A DNA stretch of 64,000 nt from Anastatus disparis (lineage: Eukaryota > Arthropoda > Insecta > Hymenoptera > Eupelmidae), in the NCBI GenBank assembly GCA_017163975.1, contig JAFFSR010000307.1:1618501-1682500 (forward strand). The letters are read 5' to 3'. Below, one piece after another: positions 31,968-44,400 of this stretch; the first letter of the stretch is position 1, and each line of letters starts with the position of its first letter. Made by a program: the position numbers and the translations under genes. The notes beneath the pieces are model-generated. The model was not told the DNA's origin. It did not search any database and saw only the letters and a program-made list of their open reading frames with translations.

Positions 31968-32915
31968 TGTGACCTCACTTATATTATATTCATAATATAA
32001 AGAATTGAAAGAGAATTTGAGAGAGAATAAGTAAGAAAAAAGAATAGAATAAAAGATAAGTAGCAATAATCTTATTCTCTCTTGAATTCGAATCATCGCG
32101 TTAAAAGTCTATCTCTAGCTTGTGCGTCGGTGCGACGTAGCAATTAGAAAGTATATCAGCGCGCGAGATGAATATTAATAACAATATATGTACGCGCTTA
32201 GATTTGCGCCGATCCACGCCTATAAAGTGACGTACGCTAGCACACATCTAAGCGCACCTGTAATAGTATAATGTAAGATATGTAAATGTATCCCTTCTAC
32301 TTAGTAGTAGGAGAGGATTGCGGCCGCGGCGGCTTGATCGACGCTTAAGCAGATCGAAGCTGAATCTTTGTACGGCACTCTTTGGCCAGCCTTCTTCAAA
32401 TAAAGTTGATCTTAAACTTAATACCTTTTGTGTGCATCAATTATTTTCTGATTATTCTGCAGGTCCGCGAGGAGCTGGATAACCACCAGCTCCGTACCGG
32501 TAGCATTTATAACAGAATAAAATCCTTAGTTAAAATCAAAGTTTTATTATGATAAATTCAATTAGTCATACTTTTATTTACAATTTCTTTTGATGTATGT
32601 GTAATGTGTTCTATAAAAATTATTTCTTTATATTTGAAGTTGATTGTGTTTAACTTATAATTAATTAAATTGATTTAAAGTTTATTAATTGACGTAAATG
32701 AAAGGCTCATTATAAGACTTTAAGTCTTAGAGTTTCTGGCTTATAAGAGGCCATTAGATAATTAACAAAAAAGCAAAGAGACCCCGGACTAGATGTAGCA
32801 TGGCGCTACACTAAGAACGGGTCTAGCTTAAAGATAACCTTTTTCCTTTATCCTTTTCCTTGTAGATGAGCACTTTGTGCTATCATTTTCAGATTTAGGA
32901 TAGTGAGAGGTCACA
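31968..32915. mobile_element. LTR-like element, probable solo LTR (948 bp)
   Basis: Begins TGTGACCTCACTTA and ends GAGAGGTCACA, a TG...CA structure with short inverted ends, inside a TA microsatellite so a target duplication cannot be defined. It contains a TATA box (CCTATAAAGTGACG near 32,219), an AATAAA at 32,398 followed by TTTTGTGTGC, and a GC-rich block (GCGGCCGCGGCGG). These fit an LTR promoter and poly(A) site. An alternative is that the LTR ends at CTGCA near 32,461 and the rest is internal or a second element. No gag/pol nearby. Confidence 0.45.
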
Positions 32916-32916
32916 A

Positions 32917-33508
32917 TATATATATATATATATATATATTCATTAAAAAAAGTTCGTTGTAAAAAGAACTAAAATGAAAATTATTTTGAGTTATTTCTAA
33001 TAATTGTATTCTTTAATTTATTTACAGTTATTTACGGATATTTGCAGTATCTACATTTAAAAATTGTATAAATGATAATAAACAATCATTATTTATCTCC
33101 AGCCTAACACTTTTTCATTGTTATTTACAATTTTCAATATTTTCTTATAATCATTTGTTCATTCACAGTATTATTCGACTTTAAAAAAATAATTTTTATA
33201 CAAGGTGATGAAATATTTAACCATAAGAATATATATATATATATATATATATGTTGCATATCACAAGAAAATTTTCACATCAAAACTAATTCTCTATTGT
33301 AAAGAATAAAAAATTCAATTAATAGAATTTTGAAATTTTTATATAGGAATACTTTTTATAAATAACTTACTAATAACTTTGAAAAATGATGAATTTTTTA
33401 AATAACTTGTGGTATTGAATGCTAATTAAATTTAGTTTTAACATGAAGATAATTATTCAAGTTGGAAATGTATTTAATGAAATAATATAACTATTTATAA
33501 GTTATCTC
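32917..33508. other. (TA)n tracts and AT-rich sequence
   Basis: Microsatellites at about 32,917-32,940 and 33,230-33,252; nothing else supported. Confidence 0.5.
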
Positions 33509-35349
33509 TTAAAGAGGTACCTTCGTCGACCACTCGAGTCAAATTTTCAATATGCTTATTTGATTAAAAGTTACTAGATATCTCCCCTTTCCAAGAATAT
33601 ATGTTTTGTTTGGTGATTTACATCATACTCGATAGAATTAGCATCAATACAAAAAAAAAACGCTGCCAAGTGCTTTGGCGGAATGCTTTCTCATAGAGTT
33701 CTTTGAGTTTCATTAATTTTTTTATATTTATTTATATGTGATTTTAATATTAAAAAATTGTCTAACATTAATATTTACTCATATTGTACTTTATAAATTT
33801 CGAACACATATGCTAGCTGATTGCTTTTTCAACATTTATAATTTATTTTAAATCATCAAGTAATACAAAAAAATTTTTTTCATGCGTGCTGTCTGAAGAA
33901 TAAAAATTTTTTTGAAAATTTTCAAAGTGCTCTAAAATTGAGACTGCACTGAGAAAATTAGTTTTCCAAAGCTTGTTTTCTTCAGACAGTAGCAAATAAA
34001 TTGCATACAAATTTTGGAGCAAATCTATCAAATGATTTTCGTAAAATAGAAAAAAATTAAAAATAAAAATTTTTAAAACAATTTTTAAAATGCTCTCAAA
34101 TTAAAAATGCGCTAAGAAAATTAGTTTACAAAATTTTTTATACTTTTGGCAGTCGACATTAAGTTCCATACAAATTTTCGAACAAATTCTTCGAGTAGTT
34201 TACGTAAAATACAAAAAAAATGAAAAATCGAAATTTTTTTAAAATTCTTAAAATGATTCTAAAAAAAAAACTACGCTAAGAAAACCAATTCTCAATAGCT
34301 TCCGCACCAGTTCATCAAAAAATTGAATTGTATGGAAAATTTGAAGTAAATCCATCGAGTAGTTTTTAAGATTTTATTGGCTTAATAAATAGAAACATTT
34401 TTTTCAAATTTCAAAATGCTCTCAAATTAAAACTAAGCTAAAAAAATCAATTTTTAAAAATTTATTTTATCCGGGCAATCACAAATAAATTCCATGCAAA
34501 TTTTGAAGCAAATTCATTAAGAAGTAAACAAAAAAAAAACAAAAAACGAAAAATCAAATTTTTTTTTTTTTTTTTTTTAAACTTTAAAATGAAAACTACG
34601 CTAGAAGAACTAATTATCAATAGCTTCCCAGCAAGTTAGTCACAAAACTAAATTCCATGCAAAATTAGAAGCAAATCCATCAAGTAGTTCTCGAGATACA
34701 GTTTACTAACTGAATTCATACATCCACACACACACACACACATACATACAGACATTTTCTGGAAACCACTTTTTTCAACTCACCGAGTTCAAATATGTAC
34801 AAATTAATGAAAAAATAGAAAAAAATTTTTTTTATCGATACAATGCTTTCTCTATGAGAAAGCAAAAGAAATAATTTTTATTTAAAACTAAAAATTTAAA
34901 ATTTATGAAAGAGCTAAGATCATATTTACTGTTCAAATCATTTACATGCTTTTTTTACGAAATTTGAAAATTTGAGGTTATGGTGTTTTTGCCACCATCC
35001 GCTATGTACGATAAAAGTAACTAGATTCGTACATGAATGAATAATTTATTCATTTATATTTCCGTGTAAAAGTAATGAAAGTTTCTGAAAATTATTTTAT
35101 AAGTTGCCAGTAATATTATGTTTATCCTCAAAAAATTTCATTTTATTCTGTTTTGTAAATTTTAAGATCAACTACAATATTAACGTTTCCCCATAAGAAC
35201 CAATGTTATATAATTATTCTAATTTCTCATTAACGAGATAACGAATCTTCATGAAATTTTATATGTGCATTTTAGATACAAAGACAAACAATTTTGCATA
35301 GTTTCGACCAAATCTGTTTTGTCATAGTAAAGTGAAGGTACCTCCTTAA
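33509..35349. mobile_element. Element with TTAA(A)GAGGTACCTTC ends
   Basis: TTAAAGAGGTACCTTC at the left and GAAGGTACCTCCTTAA at the right are inverted and both abut TTAA. Unlike the other TTAA elements the arms do not pair far inward. It encloses a repeat-bearing insert at about 33,650-34,870. No coding capacity. The boundaries are supported only by these termini. Confidence 0.5.
33650..34870. repeat. Repeat module with about 185-bp tandem array
   Basis: Bounded by ATGCTTTCTCATAGAG at 33,688 and GCTTTCTCTATGAGAAAGC at 34,850. From 33,850 to 34,720 about five diverged units repeat AAAATGCTCTCAAATTAAAA, then CTACGCTAAGAAAA, AATTCCATGCAAATTTTGAA and GCAAATCCATCGAGTAGTTT. A related start (GTGCTTTAGTGCGATGCTTT, then CTCATAGAG) occurs at 52,510. 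Confidence 0.7.
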
Positions 35350-36000
35350 TAATAATTTTTTAAACTTTTTATTCATAGTTTAAAATAATATTAAATATAT
35401 GATTATCATTTTAATAGTTTTTATAAAATATTATGTAAATTTTATAAGTATATATTATTTAAGGAGATGCGAAATGGACAGTACACTTGCACCGATAAAT
35501 ATTGACTATATTTCCATTGTATTTCAAAATTTTGAATAAAGAGATGCATTAACGTATAATATGTATCACGAAGATTATTCAATTAAATTTTTAATTAAAT
35601 CTATTCATTAGTTATTGAGGGGTTTGGGTTCCAATATTATTTACTAATATTTTTATATTTGGAATCAGGAATCTAAATATCTTGAAAACTAATGATTAGA
35701 ATGTTATGAAAATTTAAATAAATAATCATCATGGTATATACTACACTTTGAAAAATTTTCTTATAACTATACCAGTTTCCTGTAAATAATTACATGTTTT
35801 AGCGATGTGAAGTTACATTTTTATGTAACTTTACATCGCTGAGCGTAGGTCCTACTATGATCGCGGTATTTTCCCCGTGCTTAGCAGTGTAATGTTATAG
35901 TCAATATCAACATGGCTGTCCGGTAAAAATACATGACATACGTAAACTTTCGCGACAATAAAAACACATTTTAAACACAATAAGAAATATTTTATTCTTA
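35350..36000. other. AT-rich region with one strong hairpin
   Basis: The hairpin at 35801-35840 has 18-bp arms AGCGATGTGAAGTTACAT / ATGTAACTTTACATCGCT with one mismatch and a TTTT loop. A related CAGCGATGTAAAGTTCC is at 36,493. No gene. Confidence 0.5.
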
Positions 36001-36002
36001 TT

Positions 36003-36314
36003 AATTCGATGGGCGTGGGGAAGAAGGTGTCATTTCATTTTTGGTTGTAGAGAGGTGTCATTTCGATTTTGGTTGAAGAAAGGTGTCATTTCATTTTAGG
36101 TTAAAAAGAGGCTTATGGTTTTTAATTTATATATTTAATTTATTTATTTAATTTATTATAATTTTGTAATAAATGAATTTCTTTTGGGGTCTGCTATATG
36201 ATTAAATAAAAAAAAATTTTTTTGACATGGCACTTTTCTTTAAATTAAAATGAAACGAAAGTCCTTATTTAACCAAAAATGAAATGACACCTTCTTCCCC
36301 GCGACCGTCGAATT
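36003..36314. mobile_element. 312-bp inverted-repeat element
   Basis: AATTCGATGGGCGTGGGGAA then GAAGGTGTCATTTCATTTTT at the left is mirrored by AAATGAAATGACACCTTCTT, CCCCGCGACCGTCGAATT at the right. The left side also contains three tandem AGGTGTCATTTCRWTTTWGG units (36,025-36,110). Non-coding. Confidence 0.7.
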
Positions 36315-36970
36315 GATGTTTAACATAAAGTTATTAAATAATCTTTTCAAATTTCATAGTGTCATGAGTAATAAACGTTCAACGTATATTTTTTATTAAA
36401 TTATATCGAATGTAGGTTAGAAACGATGGATTATGTAATTTTACTGGTTTTCATGTGTATTTAACACGCTCAGCAAGGGTCCCGATACTTAGCATGCTCA
36501 GCGATGTAAAGTTCCGAAAAATTTTTCACTGTGTACAAGTTAATCCATTCCTTTTATGGAAATTCAGAAATAGAATGGTAAGACATCAGTTAAATATGAA
36601 AGTTAATTTTTATATCTTCTCATTTATAATAAGTGTTTCGCAAATAATATGTAAATTTTCTTTTGAAATGTTTACTCTTTTAGGGGAACTTTCACTTCTA
36701 TCTAGACAGTTCATAAATATAAATTTATAATTAGAGACATAATAAGAAAAAATTATTCATATTTCATATATTTTTCTATCTTTATAATTGATTATTAAAA
36801 AAAATTTAATATCAAATAAATAATTTTTTTAAATTGTATTTCATAAAATTTATGTTCAAACGATATTAAAAAAAATATTTTTATATCATGTAATGATAAT
36901 TTTTTAAATGAGGTAATTTGATGTATTTTAAAAATTAATGTTTCTCTTATTAAAAATATTATTGCTTTAA
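36315..36970. other. AT-rich region, nothing recognised
   Basis: A short open frame at 36,455-36,730 has no supporting motif. Confidence 0.4.
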
Positions 36971-36974
36971 TGAA

Positions 36975-37166
36975 ATGAATTTTAATATATTCAATTGTTA
37001 ACAATTTTTATATAAATGACAATTCATTTGAATACAAACACGTGTACAAATGAAAATGTAATCAAGGTAAATATAATTTTAATATATTTAATTGTTAACA
37101 ATTTTCATATAAATTACAAATTATTTAAATACTAACACGTGTACAAATGAAAATGTAATTAAGGTT
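36975..37166. repeat. Two-copy tandem repeat, about 97 bp
   Basis: TTTTAATATATTCAATTGTT through ACACGTGTACAAATGAAAAT occurs twice in tandem, with minor differences. Each copy has a CACGTG core. Confidence 0.8.
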
Positions 37167-38858
37167 AAATGTATATTATTTATAAAAAATTGTTAACAAG
37201 TAACTTTTCGAATAATATATTTTCATGAAAACTAATTTAAATACTTTATTCTCTGAATGATAACTGAATAAAATTTTAATTCAATAAATTTAGTCATACA
37301 ATTATAAATATATAATAGTTATATAACTGTTCATCAAATTGTAATATTTGTAATATTTGTATCTCATTAAAATTTTATATTGGATGCAAAAAGGATTGTT
37401 TAGTAATTGCAAATAGTTATTTTATTATTTTGAAATATTCAAAGAGTATGGCTGGATAAGTACGTTAAAATAAAACAAATTTCGTATTTCATATATATAA
37501 AATACATTTGTGAAGATATTTTTATTGGAAATAAACACAGAATTTTTTTGAAGCATGTTTCACGTAAAAATGAATTTTATAATTCAAATTCATGGTCATA
37601 TATTAAGGTCTGAAAATTATAGTTGTTACTCAGTTCCTAGTTCTCAGTTTATTTATATCAAATATCGTACTATCTTTGTTTTTCTTATAGAAGTAGATTG
37701 AGAAATAGTCACTTGATGAAATAAATTATACGCTTTTTTACTTTAAGCACATGTGTACATATATTTTTACATTATGTTTTATCAAATTATTTTTAATTTT
37801 ATTTAGTACTCAAAATTAACTTAAATTAATTAATTCTTATTTACTTAAAATTAGTCATTTATACATAATAATATAATAAAAGAAAATTCAACCGAGCAAC
37901 GTTAGAAGCGAAAAACTTGGATATAATTAATACCTATCAACGTAAAATCCATAAAATTATGTTACAATTTCCAACAGTTGATAAATATAATGTAAATTAT
38001 ATAATATATATATCAATTTTAAATTACTAATAATTAATTTAAAACTTAAAAGTAACTATTTTAAAACGAAATATGGAAGATAAACATGTATCGTTTTATT
38101 CCTTAAATATCACGAATTAAAATATTAATTATTAGTAATTTTAAAGTGTTATATATCATGTAAATAATTCTATATTTAATAATTTTTAATTTTAGTTACA
38201 GGAAAAGCCGCCTGAAAAGAGATTAATAATTACATTTTCTGCGAAATATTGCCCTTGAATCGAGTTGGTAAAATATCAGTCTTAGTTCCAAAAAAAGACA
38301 CTAAGCATCGCAAATTTACGCTCTTACTTCATAATATATTAGTACCAACATTGTTCTCTAAAATTCGAGCTATAGTACTACATGAAATTATATCACCACT
38401 CTTTTTTTAAGTACCTCAGTACATGAATTAGATATACTTGATTTAGAACCTGTTTTAACAATACTTTCCTTTCTCCGTGCAGTTGTTAGTTCTAGTAAAC
38501 GTCAAATACCGTATTCGATTATTTCATGGTTCGTGATTGAAACACGTGATTAAAAAGAATGAATTCCTATTATATTTTTTCATTGATTCTTATGCAATTT
38601 AGTAGAACAAATTCTTAATTCATCATGATATAATTTGTATTTAAACAATTTTTATGCACATTGTAACTTTAATTAATCTTTTTTATATTTAATTTAGTAC
38701 AAAACTAGAATATCGAAACTCATAAGTTGCGGAAATTCTATTTTATTTTAAAATTAGCTAATTTATACATAATAATATATTATATGAAAATTCAACCGAG
38801 CGACGTTAGGAGCAAGGTATTTTTTGCTAGTTTGTTATTATTACCGAAATAATTTTAT
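37167..38858. other. AT-rich region with a distant direct repeat
   Basis: TTATACATAATAATATA followed by GAAAATTCAACCGAGCAACG at 37,858-37,905 recurs at 38,762-38,810 (ACCGAGCGACGTTAGGAGC), about 900 bp apart. That suggests element ends or a segmental duplication. The second copy leads into the GTCGCT array. Weak, stop-filled minus-strand coding traces at 38,200-38,500 could not be assigned. Confidence 0.4.
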
Positions 38859-38859
38859 A

Positions 38860-39115
38860 GACTTATCTTTTACTGTCGCTAATAGAAGCTTACTAATTTA
38901 TATTTCATTGTAGTTATAAAAAGCTTACATATTTATTTTTCATTATCGCTAAAGAAGCTTGTACAGTTGCTTTGTATTTTCACTAAAAAAAGTTTAAATA
39001 ATTTTAAATATTTATTTAATATGTCGCTAAAAGAAGCTTACAAATTTATGTTTTATTACAAGCTTACATATTTATTTTTTATTGTTGTTAAAAAAAATTA
39101 TACATTAATTTTTTC
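38860..39115 (+). repeat. GTCGCT tandem array, copy 2
   Basis: Units such as TGTCGCTAAAAGAAGCTTAC and TTATCGCTAAAGAAGCTTG repeated about five times with AT spacers, same family as 23510-23722. Confidence 0.7.
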
Positions 39116-39380
39116 TGTAGTAAATCGATAATATTTTATATTTTGTATTTTAATTATCATCAATTTGTTTTTCTGTAATCTTGAAAAATAATCATTTTAT
39201 ATTGAGAATATTGAATTTATTAATGTAATGAAATAAAAATATCAAATTATTTAATTTACCTTATTTAAAATTATTTCATTTGCTAATATAAGTTCTTCTA
39301 ACTCCATGTTGTATCATTTAATACTTTATTAAATTCCAATCTTTTTACTTTTAATATATATGTAATATCTATAAAATTTT

Positions 39381-39384
<4 letters not shown>

Positions 39385-39418
<34 letters not shown>
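39385..39418. repeat. (TA)n microsatellite
   Basis: TA run. Confidence 0.9.
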
Positions 39419-39423
<5 letters not shown>

Positions 39424-39489
39424 AAATATACATGAATATTTTCATAAGTGTATATGCATATAATATATTATTATAATTGTTTTTACTAT

Positions 39490-40166
39490 TTTCTTCTATT
39501 TCTCCAATAATTTCTAGTTTTGTTCCTCTTTTCCAATTCACATATTCATTTTTTAATTTATTTAATTAAATGTCTAATTTATATTGTCCATCCGTTATTG
39601 TTCCGATGTACTCTGATTCATTTTTTTTTTTTGTGCAAAAGAATTTTTTAAATACCCTTATATTTCTGAAAAATAAAAAATTATTTATATTATTATATTT
39701 TTTTTCAATAATATTTAATTACTTATTAATCCAGGTCTTAATTTTATTTCTTCGAAATTTATTCTAATTGGTTTGTTATTTTTCAATATGTTGTATTCGC
39801 CTAAATAAATAATATTCAAATAATATTTTAATGTCAAGTCATATATGTTATTTCCTTATTGTATCCTTTTGCTTTTGAAACATTAACATTCTCTAATAAT
39901 ATTTTCTAAAATATTAAAAAATGTTTAATATTATTTTGTAGTTAATAATATTGTATATTATAAAAATTTACTTCGTTTGATTTTAGTTTTTTTTTTAATT
40001 TCTCAATATTTTTATCATAAATATTGCATTGAATTCTGAATCCTTCAGAATTAACTATTATGAATTCCAAAATCCTTAAATCAGTTTGTTTTGGTTTGTT
40101 AACAAAAGTTTGTTCTTCAGAAATTTCTTCAATATATGCGACCAGATATTTATTATATGTAATCAA
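39490..40166 (-). pseudogene. RPA-like OB-fold protein fragment
   Basis: The minus-strand open piece 40166-39942 reads YLVAYIEEISEEQTFVNKPK, then TDLRILEFIIVNSEGFRIQC and NIYDKNIEKLKKKL. This pattern resembles the ssDNA-binding OB-fold of replication protein A large-subunit-like proteins encoded by some Helitron-related elements. Further downstream, frame-shifted sequence continues it: KNNKPIRINFEEIKLRPGL (near 39,760), EYIGTITDGQYKLDI (near 39,600) and YVNWKRGTKLEIIGEIEE (near 39,520). Stops interrupt all. The family call is by resemblance, not alignment. Confidence 0.5.
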
Positions 40167-40289
40167 AAATATTTATAATATATATTATAATTTTGTTTTT
40201 CTTAATTAAGTTTTTAATACATACGTTGATTGATCTCCTATTACAATTTTAGTTTTTAAAAATATTATAAATAAGATATTTTTATATAT

Positions 40290-40661
40290 TTATTGTATTA
40301 ATTTTTTTAATGTTATCAATATATACATTACATTTTTATGTATTTTTATGTGACGTAATAAATTATCTTTCTGATGAAATCCTTTTCCACAAATGTTGCA
40401 AATATTATTATAATTAGATGCATAACTTTGTAAGTGTCTTATTAAATGTTTATTTCTTATATATTTATTTTTGCAAATAGAACATTCTAATTTTTTAGGT
40501 TTGTCATGTTTTTTTAAATATCTTATATAACCTCTTTTATATTTTAATATTGTTCCACATATATAACAAATATATATTCTTGATAAATGAAATTTCTTAT
40601 TATGTTTCAATAAATGGTAATGTCTCTCAAATAATCGATTGCATTTAGTGCAAGTTAACAT
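40290..40661 (-). CDS. Four-finger C2H2 zinc-finger ORF, possibly element-derived
   Basis: 123 residues with an ATG. C2H2 units: CTKCNRLFERHYHLLKHNKK then FH; CYICGTILKYKRGYIRYLKK then H (first His replaced by Tyr, so degenerate); CSICKNKYIRNKHLIRHL (last His lost); CNICGKGFHQKDNLLRHIKI then H (complete). Two of four fingers are intact. It lies 120 bp upstream of, and on the same strand as, the RPA-like fragment, so the two may be parts of one decayed gene with the zinc fingers N-terminal. Finger proteins bind DNA or RNA; the target is unknown. Confidence 0.6.
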   Translation of the reverse strand: MLTCTKCNRLFERHYHLLKHNKKFHLSRIYICYICGTILKYKRGYIRYLKKHDKPKKLECSICKNKYIRNKHLIRHLQSYASNYNNICNICGKGFHQKDNLLRHIKIHKNVMYILITLKKLIQ

Positions 40662-41055
40662 ATTTATTGCTAAATTAATATAATAATACTTATTATATTA
40701 CATATAGTGTAATTTAATATTTTTAAATATTATTAAATTTTATTAACTTATGTATAATTTACTATATACATATATATATTATTAATAATTTTTTAATTTT
40801 CTACTTTAAATTTAAAATTTTTTTATTTAAAATATACGCAGTTATTATACTTTTTAATTATTATTAAATGGGCCATGTACAAATTACGTAAGGATATTTT
40901 CATTACATACGACTTTTTATTATTTATATGTAAGGGTCTGTATTTTTTTTTTATTTTTCTAATTTTAACCCCTCACTTTATTTAACGTTTTGTTAATTAA
41001 GTGGGGCTAGAATAATAAAAATTACATTTGAAAACAAAGTTCTTTTTATCATAAA
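40662..41055. other. AT-rich region, nothing recognised
   Basis: No supported feature. Confidence 0.4.
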
Positions 41056-41200
41056 ATTTTTTCATTTATTAATAAATGAATATGATAATCGTTAGTTTTA
41101 AATCGTAATTTCATAATCTTAAAATTCTTTCATTTATTGATTAATGAATATGATAATCGTCAGTTTAAAATTGTAATTCCTAATCTTGAAATTATAGTGT
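41056..41200. repeat. Two-copy 67-70 bp tandem repeat
   Basis: TTTCATTTATTAATAAATGA, ATATGATAATCGTTAG occurs twice in tandem. Confidence 0.75.
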
Positions 41201-41409
41201 TAATAAAAAATCATATGTATTAATACGTATTTCTGTATCATTAGGCTTCTTTGTATTTATTATTATTATTATGAAGGAAATCGGGTGGGCAATTCTATGG
41301 GAATAGGTCCACCAATGCTGCCTAGGCCAAAGGCCCTTTGCAACTCCATAGTTTAGTCCCACCAGCAACCCTTCACCGCAACCTTATGGATGGGTTCTGG
41401 AAATGTGCG

Positions 41410-44400
41410 GTTAGACATAGTTAGATACGCAGTGTATCGTGATCTCTTTATATAAGGAAATCACATTATTTAAAGGAAGTGCCCTGATTTTTTTAATGTT
41501 AGGGCACTCCATTCCTATGTGTTTCATTCTAGTTGTCGCTAGTTCCTCACACTCACAGAGGATGTGCTGAACCGTCTCCAGGGCGGCTCCGCACCATCTG
41601 CATGCAGGAGAACCAGCTTATTTCATATTGTACATGTGGTAATTTAATTTACCATGCCCTGTCGCTATTTGTGCAACTATGTTCATATCTTCTCTGCTTA
41701 GCTTCAGACCCCGTGCCAACCACGCATGATTAGGATCATCACCAAGCAGAGCTTTAGCTTGCTTGCAACCTGGTGTATCCCTCCAGGTTGTCCTATGTTG
41801 TGTCTCTCGCCATTGACACATTCTTTACTTGATTTGGCTCATCTGAATTCCCAAAGCAGGCTCAGGGCCAATTAGTGGTGTTTTTGCAGACAATTTTGCT
41901 AGGTCGTCTGCTACCCTGTTGCCTTTGATTCCCACGTGACTGGAAACCCAGTAAAGTTTGAGTTTCCTGCATCTTTCTCCTAAAGTATTTAGTGAGTTGA
42001 TGCATTCCTCTACTAGACTAGACTTAGTTTTCTAGCTTTTTAAGGCCATGAGTGCCCCTTTGCTATCCGAACAGATGTTCACTATGTCTTGGTTGTTCGC
42101 ATCTAGTGCCATCTGAGCAGAGATCAGTATAGCCACCAGTTCTGCCTGAAAAATTGAAGCCTGCTTGCCTAGCGGGACCATAGTCCCCTTCCCAAGCCTT
42201 CTTCGATAGGTGCCTGCTCCAGTACCCGTTGCGGATTTTGATCCATCCGTGTACCAGATGTCGCCTGAGTTCGGTATTCTATCGTTACCTTTTCCTGACA
42301 GCCAATCTTCTTTGGTTGGGAAAATCACCTCGAATTTATTGTCGAAGTGATATTTTGTCACCATCAAATCTGAACTCATCTTTAATAGTACATCTTGTTT
42401 AAGGCAAGGAAGGTTAGTGTGTTCACTTCTCCCTGTCCACATGTTGAGAGCAATCAGTCTCCATACAGACCTTGTAGCAGCCTCTTGTACATACAGTTGT
42501 AAGGGTGATACTCCCATCAAGAATCCCAGGGCTTCTATGGGAGTAGTCCTCATTGCCCCTGTCATGGCTCTCAGGACAAGTCCCCTTAGCCTATCTAGGA
42601 GCTTCGCAGTTGTTGTTTGGCTGGTGCGTTTCCACCATACCACTGCTGCGTAGGTTAGTCTAGGAATGAGAATTGTCCTAAACATCCACAGGATGGTTGA
42701 GGGTTTAAGTCCCCAATTCTTTCCAATAGTTCTTCTGCTAAGCCAAAACATATTGGTGAGCTTCCTGCAGCACTCTTCTACCTGGGGTTTCCAGTGTAGC
42801 TTGCTGTCCAGTATCACCCCCAAGTATTTGGCTCCGGATTTTGATGTTAATACTTGACCTCCTAGCTTTAAGGTTTTATGCAGTTTCCACTTGTACCTCC
42901 TCGTGAAGACCATCACCTCTGTGTTGCTAGGGTTGATAGACAGTTTGTTGGTTTTGCATCAGTTCCAAAGTCTGTCCAGTGCTGCCTGTAATACATCCGC
43001 TAGCGGTTCAAGGAAACGCCCCCTCACCACTATCATTATATCATCGGCATATCCAATGACATGGCATCCGGTTTCTTTAACACAGGTTAAGGCACCTTCT
43101 GCCACCAAGTTCCATTCTAACGGGGAGATCACACCACCTTGAGGACAGTCATTTGCGACTGTACCCCTGACCGTGGTGTCACCCCTGGTTACTTTCAATA
43201 ATTGGTGACTCAGCATGTCACGGATCCAGTTCGTAATCATGTCCGGCACTCCTTTATTCTCGGCTGCTTTGCAAATAGCCTCTGTTGGGGTATTGTTGAA
43301 AGCCCCCTCTACATCCAGAAGGGCTCCTATGGCGAATCCTCCTGTTTCTATTTCTTCCTCGATGAATGACATTGCTTTGTGCAGTGCCGTTTCGGTAGAT
43401 TTGCCTTCTGTGTAGGCATGTTGTCCTGGTGATAGCGGATTCTGTGTGAGAACTGTCTCCTTGATGTATCTGTCGATGAGCCTCTCTATCGACTTAAGCA
43501 AAAAGGACATCAGACAAATAGGTCTGAAGTCCTTTTCCGTGGAGTAGCTGCTGGTTTAGGAATGAAGACTACTCTTGAATTCCTCCAGTTTTCGGGTGTA
43601 TAGCCCAGCAACAAACAGACTCTCGCTAGTCTCACGAAAGGGCCGAGGATAACCTTCGTGCCCTGCTGAAGCAGGACCGGGTACACCCCGTCCACCCCGG
43701 GAGACTTGAACGACCCAAAGGAGAACCAGGACCACCTGACACGGTCTGGGGAGACAATCCCGGCTGCAAGCTTTACCCTAGCTGAATTGTCAGCGGGTCC
43801 ACCGCAACCAGGACCTTAATTCACCCTTGAAGGGTTATCAGGTTGATTACTCTCCCCACCCTCCAAGTTAATAAAACCTGGAAAGTGCATCCTCATCAGG
43901 CAGCCCAAGGTCTCCCTGTCCGTCACTAAGTAACCACCCTCTGGAAGTCTAATGGCACCCAACCATGCCTCCGGATTCCGTGCAAACAGTTTGTCCAGTC
44001 GGGATGCCTCTGGACCTTGTTCCACTTCCGAACAGAACTTCCTCCATCCTTCCGTGTGGGCCCTTCTGACCTCCCTTCTGTATTCTTTCTGTTTGTCTCT
44101 CCACTTCTGCCAAGGTAACTCCTCTTTAGATTTCTTGGCCTTTTTGAACAATCTTTTGACTGTCTCCTTAAGAGTTTCCAGTTTGTGATTCCACCATGGA
44201 GACTCATATTTGATCCTTGCTTTCTTGAGAGGACAGCTCTTAGAGAATGCCGAGATGATAGACTGTTGGAGCATTTCCGCCGCCCCTTCTATCTCTTCCC
44301 TGTTCCCAATATTTTAGGGAATTCACTCATTGCTAATAAGAGTTCCTTTTTGTATGTACCCCAGTCCGTATTCCTTGGGTTCCTAATCCATTTGACCTCC

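Noticed and set aside
40290..40661. Host C2H2 transcription factor
   Set aside because: Two of four fingers are degenerate, it is short, and it adjoins another decayed fragment; element origin is more likely, though not proven.
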